NCBI GenBank assembly: GCA_009779745.1
Contig: WRDR01000009.1
Location: forward strand, 1-64,000
DNA: 64,000 nt
DNA from: Alphaproteobacteria bacterium
GTDB taxonomy: Bacteria; Pseudomonadota; Alphaproteobacteria; UBA9219
Direction: 5' to 3'
In this document: one piece after another, positions 7,918 through 16,532 of the stretch
Layout: every line of letters starts with the position of its first letter
Position numbering within the stretch: the first letter of the stretch is position 1
Notes under the pieces: generated by a model
Told to the model about the DNA's origin: nothing
What the model saw: only the letters and a program-made list of their open reading frames with translations
The model's database searches: none
Program-made: the position numbers and the translations under genes

Positions 7918-9210
7918 TTATATTTTACCCCGTTCTATCTCTATAGCTTCCTTCTTTATCTCTTCGTCCTCCACAGTGAATCCTTTCACTATCAGAAGAT
8001 AGCTTCTCCTGTCTATAAGCCCTGCTTTGAACGCTTTGTTAGCGGACTGCTCCATGCTCTGTCCGTGCCGCGCCAATAATCTCTGCGTCTGCGTAGCCCA
8101 ATGCTCTACAGGCGTATCCAGCAATGTATCCCTTACCCTATCATCAAACACTAGGTATTCTCTGAGTCCTATTCTGCCGCCTCCGACCCTCGGCGCAAGC
8201 GTCTGGGTTATTATCATTCGCAGCGTTTCCATCAATGCGTATGCTCTCTCGGTTCTTTCAGAAGGGTCAAACACACTTATCATACGCCTCACAGTCGCAG
8301 CAACTCCGATAGTATGAACAGTAGAAAACACTAAGTGTCCGGTCTGTCCGGCTTCTATTGCCGCAGAGACTGTTTCTCTGTCTCTGGACTCTCCCACAAG
8401 TATAATACTGGGTTTACGCCTCATCGCATTTCTTATGCCGGCTGCAAACGAGGCTAAATGCCGCGGTATTTCCGACTGAGATACTAATGACCTATTACTG
8501 GTTATGGCATCGTACACGTACTCAATAGGAGCCTCGTACGTAATCATCTTGCCGCAGCCTTGCGATCTTTCTATGAGCATTCTGCACCCTGCCGCCAGAA
8601 GCGTAGTTTTTCCGCTTCCAGTCGGTCCGGTGACAAGTATCAGACCCTGCCGCGGAGACCAGTTCTCTATAATCTGCTGTTCTATGTTCAGATCCTTAAA
8701 CGTAGGCGGCATATTGGGCAGCGTCCTGAGAGTCATCTGGACGGAATCTCTGCCATGGCTTAGTATCGCCGTTATATTGACGCGAAAACGCCAGCGGATA
8801 TTTCTTTCAGGGCGTATCTCGTATGACAAGTCCAAGTCAACTCCGGACGCCAGCTTTGCCAAAACTTCAGGTCCGTATATTCTTGTCAGCATATTGGTAA
8901 GGTCCGCACTATCCAGCTTTCTTTTAGTAACCGGAAAAAGCACTCCGTCCACTTCTATGTATATACGCTTATCCGTCTGTATCGTAGTATCGGACGCTCT
9001 TTGATTCACGCACCATAACAACAATTCGTCAACATGCTCTTCACGTATCCTTAGAGGTTCGGACGGCCACGTGCCTATTTTCGCTGCCAGAGCATCGATT
9101 CTCTCTTGCTCTATTTTCGAAGAGGTATCCTGTTTTTCAGCCTCTTTGAACATACTGCTCTCAGCCGAATCAGTCTTTTCAAAGCCTATTGTCTGCTCAT
9201 CGGAATCCAT
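7918..9210 (-). CDS. dotB: DotB/TraJ-like secretion ATPase
   Basis: A 430-residue PilT/VirB11-superfamily hexameric ATPase. Walker A GPTGSGKTT is at residues 195-203, a Walker B-like PSIILVGESRDRET follows, and a His box STVHT lies downstream. The C-terminal part (LAPRVGGGRIGLREYLVFDD) is typical of DotB and IncI TraJ. DotB powers substrate transfer through the type IVB channel. Its start lies inside the last codons of dotC (25-nt overlap), as in a tightly packed dotDCB operon. The first 40 residues are a variable acidic extension. Confidence 0.93.
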   Translation of the reverse strand: MDSDEQTIGFEKTDSAESSMFKEAEKQDTSSKIEQERIDALAAKIGTWPSEPLRIREEHVDELLLWCVNQRASDTTIQTDKRIYIEVDGVLFPVTKRKLDSADLTNMLTRIYGPEVLAKLASGVDLDLSYEIRPERNIRWRFRVNITAILSHGRDSVQMTLRTLPNMPPTFKDLNIEQQIIENWSPRQGLILVTGPTGSGKTTLLAAGCRMLIERSQGCGKMITYEAPIEYVYDAITSNRSLVSQSEIPRHLASFAAGIRNAMRRKPSIILVGESRDRETVSAAIEAGQTGHLVFSTVHTIGVAATVRRMISVFDPSERTERAYALMETLRMIITQTLAPRVGGGRIGLREYLVFDDRVRDTLLDTPVEHWATQTQRLLARHGQSMEQSANKAFKAGLIDRRSYLLIVKGFTVEDEEIKKEAIEIERGKI

Positions 9211-10247
9211 GATCTGCTTTCAGAAATAAGTGAAGATTGTCCCGTAAGAGTTACGCCGCGATCGCCTATGCGCATCTCCCGACCTCCTCCGGTAACGCCT
9301 CTGTCATCAGACAGTGCAAACGGTTTTGAAATCATGTTCTGCGCTAAAAGCTCACGATACCGTATCATGCCCGTATAGTCATTCACCATTCTGTCGAGGT
9401 CTGATTCGAAAACCTCATCAGCCTGTTTTACTCCCTCGTCCCAGCCCTGTTTTACATATGCCGCCCACGCAAACTTTTCTTCCTCCGTCTTAGGCAGAAG
9501 TATATCCGCAGGAGTATCCACCCTCCCCCAATCACGCTCTAGGTACAGTCTCCAGTTTCTTGAAGCCGTAACAATCTTAGCCACCTGATTAATCCTGTAT
9601 ATCCTGTCCGCTACGGCAGCAGACTGGCCGCCGGAACTTACTATAACCGCCTGCTGCGCCTCAGAGACAATAGGCGGCTCTATGAGCAGCCCGGAAGGAG
9701 CCGCAATCAACAGCCTTCCAAAATCAAATGCTTTGCCCATGCTGGTATCGTACTCGGCAAGCCTTCTTTGTATCTCGAATGTACGTGAGGCAAGCCCGCC
9801 TCTTGCACCGTAAGACAATGCAGCTTCCCGCTGTGCGTCCGAACGTATCTGTAAGCCCAGATTCGTCTATGCTTCCTCTTCCGTCTTTTCCGTAGTGAAC
9901 TGATTCTGTAAGTCCTCTAAGGTAGGAGGCTGCGGAGAAGTAAACGCATCATCACTCGGAGCAAGGCGTATTTTAGAATTAGTGCTTGTTGGAACAGGCA
10001 TCAAACTAGTCTCAGGCTCTACCTGTTTTACCATTTCAGGTTTGCCTAATTCCCCTATATTCGTATTTTTCGCATTTTCGGCATTGCTCTTGTTAAGCTC
10101 GGCTTCCAGCTTTTCTCTTTCTTCATTCAGTTGTTGTGTCTGCCTAGCAATCTCATTCAGCCTTTCAGAACGGGCAACCTCCGCAGCGAACGCAGCAGTG
10201 CCTGAAGACACCAGCATCAACGCTGTCAAAATTACAAACGCCCTCAT
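9186..10247 (-). pseudogene. dotC: dotC-like gene split by an in-frame TAG
   Basis: DotC/TraI is an outer-membrane-associated part of the type IVB core. The conserved domain is intact: ALSYGARGGLASRTFEIQRRL, FDFGRLLIAAPSGLL, ADRIYRINQVAKIVTASRNWRLYL, IRYRELLAQNMISKPFAL. A TAG at 9867-9869 (codon 127 counting from the ATG at 10247) separates it from an N-terminal part with a signal peptide (MRAFVILTALMLVSSGTAAFA). Both parts are in the same frame, and DotC-like sequence (LQIRSDAQREA) starts directly after the TAG. A TTG at 9818 has no binding site. It could be a nonsense mutation, a sequence error, or a readthrough gene. No lipobox Cys is visible, unlike Legionella DotC. Confidence 0.82.
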
Positions 10248-10248
10248 T

Positions 10249-10776
10249 CTATATAGATTTGTCAAATGCAGCATATCTTACCTCAACAAAGCCTTCTTGT
10301 TGGTTTATAATCAGATCGGCGCGCGTCCCTATCTGGAGTCCTATGTCCCTCATCACATGAATAAGAGGCTGTTGATATGCATCTAAATTCACAACAATAG
10401 GCACTTCCGGCACAATACCCACCACCTGCATTTTATAGCCTGCCCTTCCTGACAGAACATAGACTATCTGTTCCATTGGTCCGGACCACTTTACCGTTAC
10501 AGGCTGACCCAGATTCGGAGGCAAATTCTGAAAGTTCTCTTGCAGTTTCGGCATGTTAGGATTTTTGTATTGCTCTATGTTGGCCATGATATCCAAAGCC
10601 CTTGAGGCTTTATCTGCGGCCTGCGCCAGCTTCACAGAGACAATATCGGGCTGCGCGGCTACGGGAGTGGACGCAGGAAAATACGTATGCTCGTTGGTTT
10701 CCGCGCACCCAGCAAGCATAACAGCGCAAACAAGAATCACTTTACTGGAAGTGCTTAATAAAAGCCTATGCGTCAT
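10249..10776 (-). CDS. dotD: DotD/TraH-like lipoprotein
   Basis: 175 residues. A lipoprotein signal ends in MLAGC (Cys24). The mature part has the DotD-typical VSVKLAQAADKASRALDIMANIEQ helix, then a secretin N0-like fold (GPMEQIVYVLSGRAGYKMQVVG...DIGLQIGTRADL). DotD is an outer-membrane lipoprotein that with DotC and DotH builds the type IVB core ring. Its TAG stop is almost adjacent to the dotC ATG. Confidence 0.92.
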   Translation of the reverse strand: MTHRLLLSTSSKVILVCAVMLAGCAETNEHTYFPASTPVAAQPDIVSVKLAQAADKASRALDIMANIEQYKNPNMPKLQENFQNLPPNLGQPVTVKWSGPMEQIVYVLSGRAGYKMQVVGIVPEVPIVVNLDAYQQPLIHVMRDIGLQIGTRADLIINQQEGFVEVRYAAFDKSI

Positions 10777-10851
10777 ATGTCTGAATCCCGTATTATTAGA
10801 ATCATATTACGTGGATAGAAACACGGAAATACTTAATAATGTTTTAAGAGG

Positions 10852-10900
10852 AATGGAAAATTGAAAATGGAAAATTAGTGCGTATTACACACTTCACCCT
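10852..10900. repeat. Micro-repeat cluster upstream of dotD
   Basis: GGAATGGAAAATTGAAAATG units followed by the word GTGCGTATT and a CACACTTCAC complement, in the gap between dotD and the 104-aa membrane protein. Same modular word set as at other gene boundaries. Confidence 0.8.
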
Positions 10901-11208
10901 CTTTTAAACATTTGCCATGCAAAACCTATAAGACAGGCGGACATGAAGAAGACTAAAAAACCGGCAAGGAAAAAGTTAAGCAGCAGCAAATATATGCTAT
11001 ATACAAAAAGAAACGCCGCTCCTATAGAGTACACTATGGACGCAGGAGGCAGCACCGATATATTCTGCTGATAAAATTCCATAGGCACCTGAGAGACCTT
11101 TTTCATAAGAGGCGAGCCTGCTTGTCCTCCGGAATGCTTCTGCACAGCTTTCTGTACGCCCTTTTTAGGAACAGTTTTCATCGGCAGTTTATTCTGAAGA
11201 TTCGCCAT
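10894..11208 (-). CDS. Small membrane protein in the secretion cluster (104 aa)
   Basis: The N-terminal half is basic and soluble (PKKGVQKAVQKHSGGQ). The C-terminal half has two membrane spans (ASIVYSIGAAFLFVYSIYLL and LAGFLVFFMSACLIGFAW). It begins 2 nt after the transglycosylase stop, so the two are co-translated. I do not recognise the family; position and topology suggest an inner-membrane component or accessory factor of the type IVB/pilus system. Confidence 0.7.
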   Translation of the reverse strand: MANLQNKLPMKTVPKKGVQKAVQKHSGGQAGSPLMKKVSQVPMEFYQQNISVLPPASIVYSIGAAFLFVYSIYLLLLNFFLAGFLVFFMSACLIGFAWQMFKRG

Positions 11209-11210
11209 GC

Positions 11211-11669
11211 TTATTGAGCCTCTACAACCGTTATGCGTTTTTGAGAATTCTCAGGATCTGTTGCCAACAGCCCTTTCAGATGCAGAACCCTAGCGACCTT
11301 GTGCGCATACGGTATTCCGTGAACAGGAGTAGCTGAATGATATGCGGCTACTCCGCTCCACATGCTGCCCGTAGACACTATCTTCTGTTTCAAAATCCAA
11401 GCAGCTACGTGCATGTTGATGCAGCCGTCATCTCTGACCCATGCTCTGGCAGTATCCGGATGAACTTTCCAGTGCTGCCCCAGCATAGAAAGCCATCTTG
11501 TGTTAATCTGCATAGGTCCCAAGTCATAAGTCCCGTTTTTGTTAGGACCTACTTCCTGACCTATACGCCCGCCTTCTACTGTCATAATGCCAATCATCAG
11601 CGCAGGCGGCACATCATAAGTATTGGCCGCAAGCAATAAGCATGCCGCAAGAGTCTGTACCGTAGCCAT
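11211..11669 (-). CDS. Lytic transglycosylase of a secretion/pilus system
   Basis: A 152-residue SLT-fold enzyme that would open peptidoglycan for machine assembly. Landmarks: catalytic Glu in IMTVEGG, YDLGPMQIN, NMHVAAWILKQKI and AAYHSA. The N-terminal hydrophobic stretch is short, so export is not certain. In IncI plasmids a similar enzyme (PilT of R64) lies after pilR and before traH, matching its place here. A GAGG binding site precedes the ATG. Confidence 0.88.
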   Translation of the reverse strand: MATVQTLAACLLLAANTYDVPPALMIGIMTVEGGRIGQEVGPNKNGTYDLGPMQINTRWLSMLGQHWKVHPDTARAWVRDDGCINMHVAAWILKQKIVSTGSMWSGVAAYHSATPVHGIPYAHKVARVLHLKGLLATDPENSQKRITVVEAQ

Positions 11670-11778
11670 AAATAAACCTCATAGAAAATCTTATTTTAAA
11701 AATCGGAGGTCTCTGCCCCGTAATGTTATAAATTTAGTATTTAAAATTCATTAAACATACAGGACTATAGCATATTAA

Positions 11779-11810
11779 GTGCGGAGTGTGAAGTGTGGAG
11801 TGTGGAATTA
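11779..11810. repeat. GTGTGGAGT-type micro-repeat
   Basis: Imperfect tandem units (GTGCGGAGT, GTGAAGT, GTGTGGAGT) in the divergent gap between the transglycosylase gene and the toxin-antitoxin pair. Confidence 0.8.
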
Positions 11811-11870
11811 GGATTGACATTCCAGTTACTAAAAACAAAGCTGTTGCAGTGCTATCAGCGTTTTATTAGC

Positions 11871-11899
11871 TTGACAGGGCAGTGTTTTTATGATACTAT
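11871..11899 (+). promoter_or_regulatory. Promoter of the relB-yafQ-like module
   Basis: TTGACA at 11871-11876, a 17-bp spacer, and TACTAT (4 of 6) at 11894-11899, about 27 bp before the antitoxin ATG with its AAGGAG site. Such modules are usually repressed by the antitoxin, but I could not define an operator. Confidence 0.6.
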
Positions 11900-11925
11900 T
11901 AAGGAAAGTCAAAAGGAGTACTTAT

Positions 11926-12201
11926 ATGAACAATACATCTAACGTCAGCTTCCGTATTGATACGGACATTAAGAAACAAGCAGATAGGCTATTTTCCGCA
12001 TTGGGGCTTAATATGACTACAGCTTTCAATATCTTTCTGCGTCAATCCATACGAGAAGGATCTATCCCTTTCAATATAACTGTCAAAACGCCGAATACGG
12101 AAACAGTTGCCGCTTTTGAAGAAGCAGAACAATTGCTAAAAGACCCTAATACAAAGCGATATACTGACATGGAAGAAATCATAAGAGAACTTAACTCATG
12201 A
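11926..12201 (+). CDS. RelB/DinJ-family antitoxin
   Basis: About 91 residues from the ATG at 11926, chosen because AAAAGGAG lies 8 nt upstream; an ATG 36 nt earlier lacks one. The N-terminal ribbon-helix-helix (NVSFRIDTDIKKQADRLFSALGLNMTTAFNIFL) binds DNA. The C-terminal tail (EAEQLLKDPNTKRYTDMEEIIREL) would wrap the toxin. It overlaps the toxin start by 4 nt. It represses its own operon and neutralises YafQ in the known family. Confidence 0.92.
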   Translation: MNNTSNVSFRIDTDIKKQADRLFSALGLNMTTAFNIFLRQSIREGSIPFNITVKTPNTETVAAFEEAEQLLKDPNTKRYTDMEEIIRELNS

Positions 12202-12472
12202 ACAGAACTGTTGTTTGGACATCCAAATTTAAAAAAGATTATAAACTTGCAAAGAAGCGCAGCAAAGATATGTCTTTAGTGCATGATTGCATTGATATGC
12301 TTAGGACTAGACAGCAATTGCCAGCTAAATATCGCGATCATATCTTAACTGGCAATTATAAAGGGTATAGAGAATGTCATGTGCAACCGGACTGGCTGCT
12401 GGTCTATCGCATTGAGGTAATGATTTGATTCTCGTCTTAGCACGCACAGGCAGCCACAGCGATTTGTTTTAG
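12198..12472 (+). pseudogene. YafQ-family mRNA interferase toxin, frameshifted near its C-terminus
   Basis: The first 71 residues match YafQ (SKFKKDYKLAKKRSKDM, LPAKYRDHILTGNYKGYRECHVQPDWLLVYRIE). The frame then hits TGA at 12426-12428. The expected ending LILVLARTGSHSDLF, with the C-terminal His that corresponds to YafQ His87, is intact in another frame and ends at 12472. One missing G in GAGG(G)TAATG explains it. The loss would remove a catalytic His, so the toxin is probably inactive unless this is a sequence error. Confidence 0.85.
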
Positions 12473-12485
12473 AGCGTATAACAAG

Positions 12486-12595
12486 AGGACAGCAACCGCA
12501 AACCACTGCCCCGTCTTTGCCACTTCGTGGCAAATCCACCCCTTCGCCTCCTACTTCGCTGAAGCTTCGAAGGACAAGAGCGAAGGGGAATACGC
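12486..12595 (+). repeat. Dispersed double-hairpin repeat, copy B
   Basis: Shares GGACAGCAACCGC and ACCACTGCCCCGTC with copy A. Stem 1 is TTTGCCAC/GTGGCAAA instead of CACGCC/GGCGTG. Stem 2 keeps the CCCCTTCGC/GCGAAGGGG base but has a longer apex. It ends GAATACGC. Not translated in any recognised gene. Confidence 0.85.
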
Positions 12596-12643
12596 ACTCA
12601 CAGCAGCCTTCAACTCCTAATTCCACATTTCACTTTTCACATT

Positions 12644-12677
12644 AAAAAAATCCCCTCCGGTTTTGAGACCGGAGGGG
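12644..12677 (-). terminator. Intrinsic terminator of the secreted Gly/Cys-rich gene
   Basis: On the minus strand, CCCCTCCGGT pairs with ACCGGAGGGG over ten base pairs, followed by a run of seven T. It lies about 20 bp after the TAA of the 474-residue gene. Confidence 0.88.
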
Positions 12678-12694
12678 GAGGGGTTGTTAGTGTA

Positions 12695-14119
12695 TTATTC
12701 AGGGCAATATTGCCTGTCATCGATTGTTGGCTCACCTGCACATTTACCTCTACCGGTCTTCTCGAAGCGATTTTGACAGTAATATGCGCAGTAGTCTTTA
12801 TCCATATTGAAACTGGTGCCTAAGTCATAATCTGACGGACCGCAAGCAGAAGTAGCTCTATTGTTTTCTAAATCACTCCAGATACGCTCATCATATGCAC
12901 CGTATTCGGCACTGTTAAGATTATTGGGATACTGTCTAACCCAAGCCATACGAGCCCTCTGTGTTTCAATCGAATCAAAGAAACAGTCGGGACCTTCTTG
13001 TTTCGGTGGTACATCGCAATTGGTCTCGTCTTTGGTCGTTTTACACCTGCAATTAGGAGGTCCTATATTCAACACCCAATCGGACATGTCTGCACAGAAA
13101 AACTCATCTGCAACAGCCTTACACCCTGCAGTTTGACCGCCGCCTCCGTAATTGCCTTGTATCTGACCAGATATGCAGCTAAAGAACTTGCCCCACGGGT
13201 TGTTCCGATCGAAGTATGAATCGCTGTCGCCGCCAGAACCGCCGCCTTTCTGAATAGGCGCATTACTGTCTGGTTTCGTCATATTATCCCGTTCTCTGGC
13301 GTTGTTGATGTACTGCACCATGCACGCAGGATCCCCGTTACATGCGGCATAAGCCTCGTATATATTATTTGCATGATAATTGTAATTAGCCTCAGCCTGT
13401 GCCATATGCTGTGCCCCTGCTTTTTGAGGAGTCCAGCCGGGCTTTGAAAAACCGCAGCTTATGTCAGACAAAAGCGAAGGATCTATGTTTAAGGCAGATA
13501 TTGCATCATGTGTTCCGCATGGAGGACCGCCGCCACCGCCACCGCCAAACGGGCAGGGACCGCCGCCGCCACCGCTGCCGGACGTGACTCTGTTGTACTC
13601 AGGGGCTATGATAGTCGGCGGAGCGGAAGTAGCCGGAGGAGTATAAGAAGCAGTTGATACCGGGCAGGAAATCTCAAACACTGCGTGTGCTCCGGACGCT
13701 ACATCATTGACGTTTTTAAGCATTGTTAAAAAGCTGGCTGTTTTGCCGGCAACTTTGCACATCATATAATTGTTAGCAAACCAACCGGGTATTTTCTGCC
13801 CAGTATTTCCTAAGAAATTATACCAAGCATCGTTTATTTCAGCCATGTTTGCATTATCCATATAGCTGTAATCATAATAATAGGTGCCGGTGTAATTGAC
13901 AGGCAATCCTATTTGGTTATCGTGATAGCCGGTTCTTTCACCCGGCTTAGGCGTTGCCATTTTTCCGTCAGGACCCGGTTCTTGTTCGTCAGGACCTTTC
14001 CAAGAATAATCATCATACGAATATTGTGCGGAAGCTCCCAAGCTCAATGCAGCTACAAACACAGCGGAAAGCAGCGCAGAAAACATCACAGAGCGTGATG
14101 AAAAAATATTTTTAGACAT
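12695..14119 (-). CDS. Secreted Gly- and Cys-rich protein of unknown function (474 aa)
   Basis: A Sec signal peptide (MFSALLSAVFVAALSLGASAQ) leads into a Tyr-rich N-terminal part (YSYDDYSW, YYYDYSY), a Pro-rich linker, two poly-Gly tracts near residues 180-200, and a Cys-rich C-terminal half; 19 Cys in total, e.g. NCRC, CAYYCQNRFEKTGRGKC. The composition suggests a disulfide-bonded, surface-exposed or filament-associated protein. It lies between the pil and dot genes, with its own terminator, where IncI plasmids carry pilin and adhesin genes. No prepilin motif is present. I do not recognise the family. Confidence 0.85.
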   Translation of the reverse strand: MSKNIFSSRSVMFSALLSAVFVAALSLGASAQYSYDDYSWKGPDEQEPGPDGKMATPKPGERTGYHDNQIGLPVNYTGTYYYDYSYMDNANMAEINDAWYNFLGNTGQKIPGWFANNYMMCKVAGKTASFLTMLKNVNDVASGAHAVFEISCPVSTASYTPPATSAPPTIIAPEYNRVTSGSGGGGGPCPFGGGGGGGPPCGTHDAISALNIDPSLLSDISCGFSKPGWTPQKAGAQHMAQAEANYNYHANNIYEAYAACNGDPACMVQYINNARERDNMTKPDSNAPIQKGGGSGGDSDSYFDRNNPWGKFFSCISGQIQGNYGGGGQTAGCKAVADEFFCADMSDWVLNIGPPNCRCKTTKDETNCDVPPKQEGPDCFFDSIETQRARMAWVRQYPNNLNSAEYGAYDERIWSDLENNRATSACGPSDYDLGTSFNMDKDYCAYYCQNRFEKTGRGKCAGEPTIDDRQYCPE

Positions 14120-14374
14120 AATACCCTCATTAATACGAGATTAAAAAAAATTTTAAAAACACTTGTCTACATATTACAATGTATCATATCAAAATTAAAA
14201 CTTTACTAAAATTTTATGTTTGATTTTATTTTTAAGTTATTTTACTATAAAATCCCTTAATAAGAGATTTTTAATAATAAGTTAAGTATATTTGTTATAG
14301 TTTGACTATATCTTTGGGCTAATTTATAGTATAACAGAATTTATAACGGAAATTTAAAGAGTTAGGGAGCTTTT

Positions 14375-15205
14375 ATGGCTGCTGTGTCGTCTGAGTCCAA
14401 TATCAAAACCCTCCTTATGGCGTTCCGCTATTTGGGGCTGCCTCTTTTAAGAGCCTCTGTTGAAAGAAAATCCAAACAGGGCACTCCTCCGGAAGAACAG
14501 GAGGTTGTTGACAACGAGGCTATGGCTAATCTGGTGCAAGGTACTGTTATGCTTGCCAAAAAGCTCTCGGAAGCCTCCGGAGCGAACGAAGGCGAAATCG
14601 ATGCATGGGTGCGCTGGTCCTTGGCAAGCGATGCTTCCAAGATAGTAGGTGCTGTTTTCAAAAGCTCCGACAAGGTGCTGACCGAAGCAGAGGCTGATGA
14701 TATTGTAAAGCTAACTCTGGATCTCCGGGATAAGTTCAGCGCATTGGCTCCTGCCGAGAGCGAGATAAATCCCAATACCGTAGCAACGTTTAAATCTAAA
14801 CTGCTTGAGGCTTTTGTGCCTGTTGTAGGAGCAGTGTCTCAGTACTCTTTCGGAAGAGCCGAACACGCTTTACTCGCAGAAGTTGCCGAGCGTTTAACAA
14901 AAACTGCGGACAGGATTACAAGAGCTATTGCTCCGTCTGGAGCTACTCCGGAACAGTGGAGGCTTCTGTGCTGGAACGTTCTTAAGGTTGCGGGGCAGTG
15001 CTATATGGACGCTCACTTTGCAGAGGCGGACAGGCTTCTGTACATGGACCCGGACGACAGAGCAGAATACTTTGCCAAGCACGGTCAAATCGTGCCTATG
15101 ACTCAAGTCTGGCAGTCATTCAATCAGAGAATGGCTATGCTGTCTACTCTGGCATCGTATCTGGAAGTGCCAGACGCTGCCAGGCTTGATGCGGACTCTT
15201 GGTGA
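14375..15205 (+). CDS. Hypothetical helical protein in the secretion region (276 aa)
   Basis: GGAG lies 6 nt before the ATG. No signal peptide or strong membrane span; largely alpha-helical, acidic, with Ala/Glu/Lys-rich segments. It faces opposite to the surrounding pil/dot genes and follows a 255-bp AT-rich gap that probably holds its promoter. I recognise no domain. Location makes a cytoplasmic partner or regulator of the secretion system possible, but nothing in the sequence proves it. Confidence 0.75.
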   Translation: MAAVSSESNIKTLLMAFRYLGLPLLRASVERKSKQGTPPEEQEVVDNEAMANLVQGTVMLAKKLSEASGANEGEIDAWVRWSLASDASKIVGAVFKSSDKVLTEAEADDIVKLTLDLRDKFSALAPAESEINPNTVATFKSKLLEAFVPVVGAVSQYSFGRAEHALLAEVAERLTKTADRITRAIAPSGATPEQWRLLCWNVLKVAGQCYMDAHFAEADRLLYMDPDDRAEYFAKHGQIVPMTQVWQSFNQRMAMLSTLASYLEVPDAARLDADSW

Positions 15206-15227
15206 ATGTAGAATTAAAGCTCCAAAC

Positions 15228-16442
15228 TCATCTATACTTTCTCACTGCAATGGAAGCGTTCAGGCCTCCGAATGCAAAAGAGTTGTTTAATGCCGTGTCT
15301 ATCTTCATGTCTCTCGCAACATTAGGCACATAGTCCAAATCGCACTCCGTATCTTTATCTATATAATTAATAGTAGGCGGTGCTTTGTCATTGCAGACTG
15401 CCAGTACTGTGGCGAGCATCTCTAATGCGCCGGCTGCTCCAAGCGCATGACCGAACATAGACTTGCTGGAAGACACTGCTATTTTATATGCGTGATTGCC
15501 TAAACTCTTTTTCAGAGCTTCGGTTTCGGTGATGTCATTTATTCTTGTGCCGGTTCCGTGCGCATTCACATAATCAATGTCCGTGCTGTTTATCTGTGCG
15601 TCTTTAAGGCAATTTTCAATGGCTCTGGCAGCTCCGTTCACGTCCGGCGTAGTCAAATCTTTTGCATCGGAACTCATTCCGAAACCGGCGAACTCCGCAT
15701 AAATGCGAGCGTTTCTTTTCTTTGCGCTCTCTTCTGTTTCCATGACTAACGAGCAGGCTCCTTCTCCCAACACCATACCCAGCCTGTCTTTTGAAAACGG
15801 GCGGCAAACGTCCGGAGCCATTACGCGCAGAGCTTCCCAGCCTTTAAGAGTGCCGAAAGTCAAACAGGCTTCCGAACCCCCTGTAATGACTCTGTCAAAA
15901 ATTCCGGCTCTTAAAAACGCTGCTGCTGTGCCCATAGCATGTATTGCAGAAGCGCAGGCACTGGCTACTGTAAAAGAAGCTCCAGTGATTCCCAACGCCA
16001 TACATATCTGACTGGAGCCGGCGTTTACCATGAGTTTGGGAATTGTAAACGGGTGAACTCTGACGGTCTTAGATTCTCCCAACAGCTTCATGTACGACTC
16101 TTCCAAAGTATTCTGTCCGCCGACTCCGGTGCCGGAAATGACTCCGGTACGCAGCATTTCTTCTTCGGTCAGTTCTAATCCGGAGTCTTTGTACGCCTGT
16201 ATTGCAGAGGCTACGGCAAATTGCGAGAATCTATCCAGCAAGGCAGCTTTCTTTTCGTCCATGTGTTCCGCAACGTTGAAATTTTTTACAGGAGCTCCGG
16301 GAAAAACAAAATCCTGTCCTTTGAACGGAAAATTTATTTTTTCTATTCCGCAGACTCCGTTGAACAGATTCTTTTTGAATTCTTCAACGCTGTTTCCTAT
16401 TGGAGATATAACTCCCAGTCCGGTTATGACTAGTTTTTTCAT
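15228..16442 (-). CDS. Beta-ketoacyl-ACP synthase (FabF-like)
   Basis: A 404-residue thiolase-fold condensing enzyme. Catalytic triad in place: Cys163 in SACASA, His in NAHGTGT and His in GHALGAAG. It would elongate acyl-ACP chains by condensation with malonyl-ACP. It is not in a fab cluster; its neighbours are prfB upstream and secretion genes, so it could be an accessory synthase for a special lipid rather than the main FabF. Confidence 0.9.
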   Translation of the reverse strand: MKKLVITGLGVISPIGNSVEEFKKNLFNGVCGIEKINFPFKGQDFVFPGAPVKNFNVAEHMDEKKAALLDRFSQFAVASAIQAYKDSGLELTEEEMLRTGVISGTGVGGQNTLEESYMKLLGESKTVRVHPFTIPKLMVNAGSSQICMALGITGASFTVASACASAIHAMGTAAAFLRAGIFDRVITGGSEACLTFGTLKGWEALRVMAPDVCRPFSKDRLGMVLGEGACSLVMETEESAKKRNARIYAEFAGFGMSSDAKDLTTPDVNGAARAIENCLKDAQINSTDIDYVNAHGTGTRINDITETEALKKSLGNHAYKIAVSSSKSMFGHALGAAGALEMLATVLAVCNDKAPPTINYIDKDTECDLDYVPNVARDMKIDTALNNSFAFGGLNASIAVRKYR

Positions 16443-16465
16443 TCTCTTGTTTTCCTTCTTTTAAA

Positions 16466-16529
16466 AACCACTACCCCGTCACGCCTTACGGCGTGCCACC
16501 CCTTCCCTTAAAAAGGGAAGGGGAATATT
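16466..16529 (+). repeat. Dispersed double-hairpin repeat, copy C
   Basis: ACCACTACCCCGTC, stem 1 CACGCC/GGCGTG, CCACC, then stem 2 CCCCTTCCCTT/AAGGGAAGGGG and GAAT. It sits between prfB and the fabF-like gene. Stem 2 differs from copies A and B on both sides, so pairing is kept. Confidence 0.85.
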
Positions 16530-16532
16530 TAC

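Noticed and set aside
9186-10776. Reassignment of TAG to a sense codon
   Set aside because: ybgC, dotD, recF and dotC itself end at TAG in the expected place, and no other recognised gene has an internal TAG.
12345-12626. 93-residue minus-strand ORF
   Set aside because: It consists of the hairpin repeat copy B and antisense yafQ.
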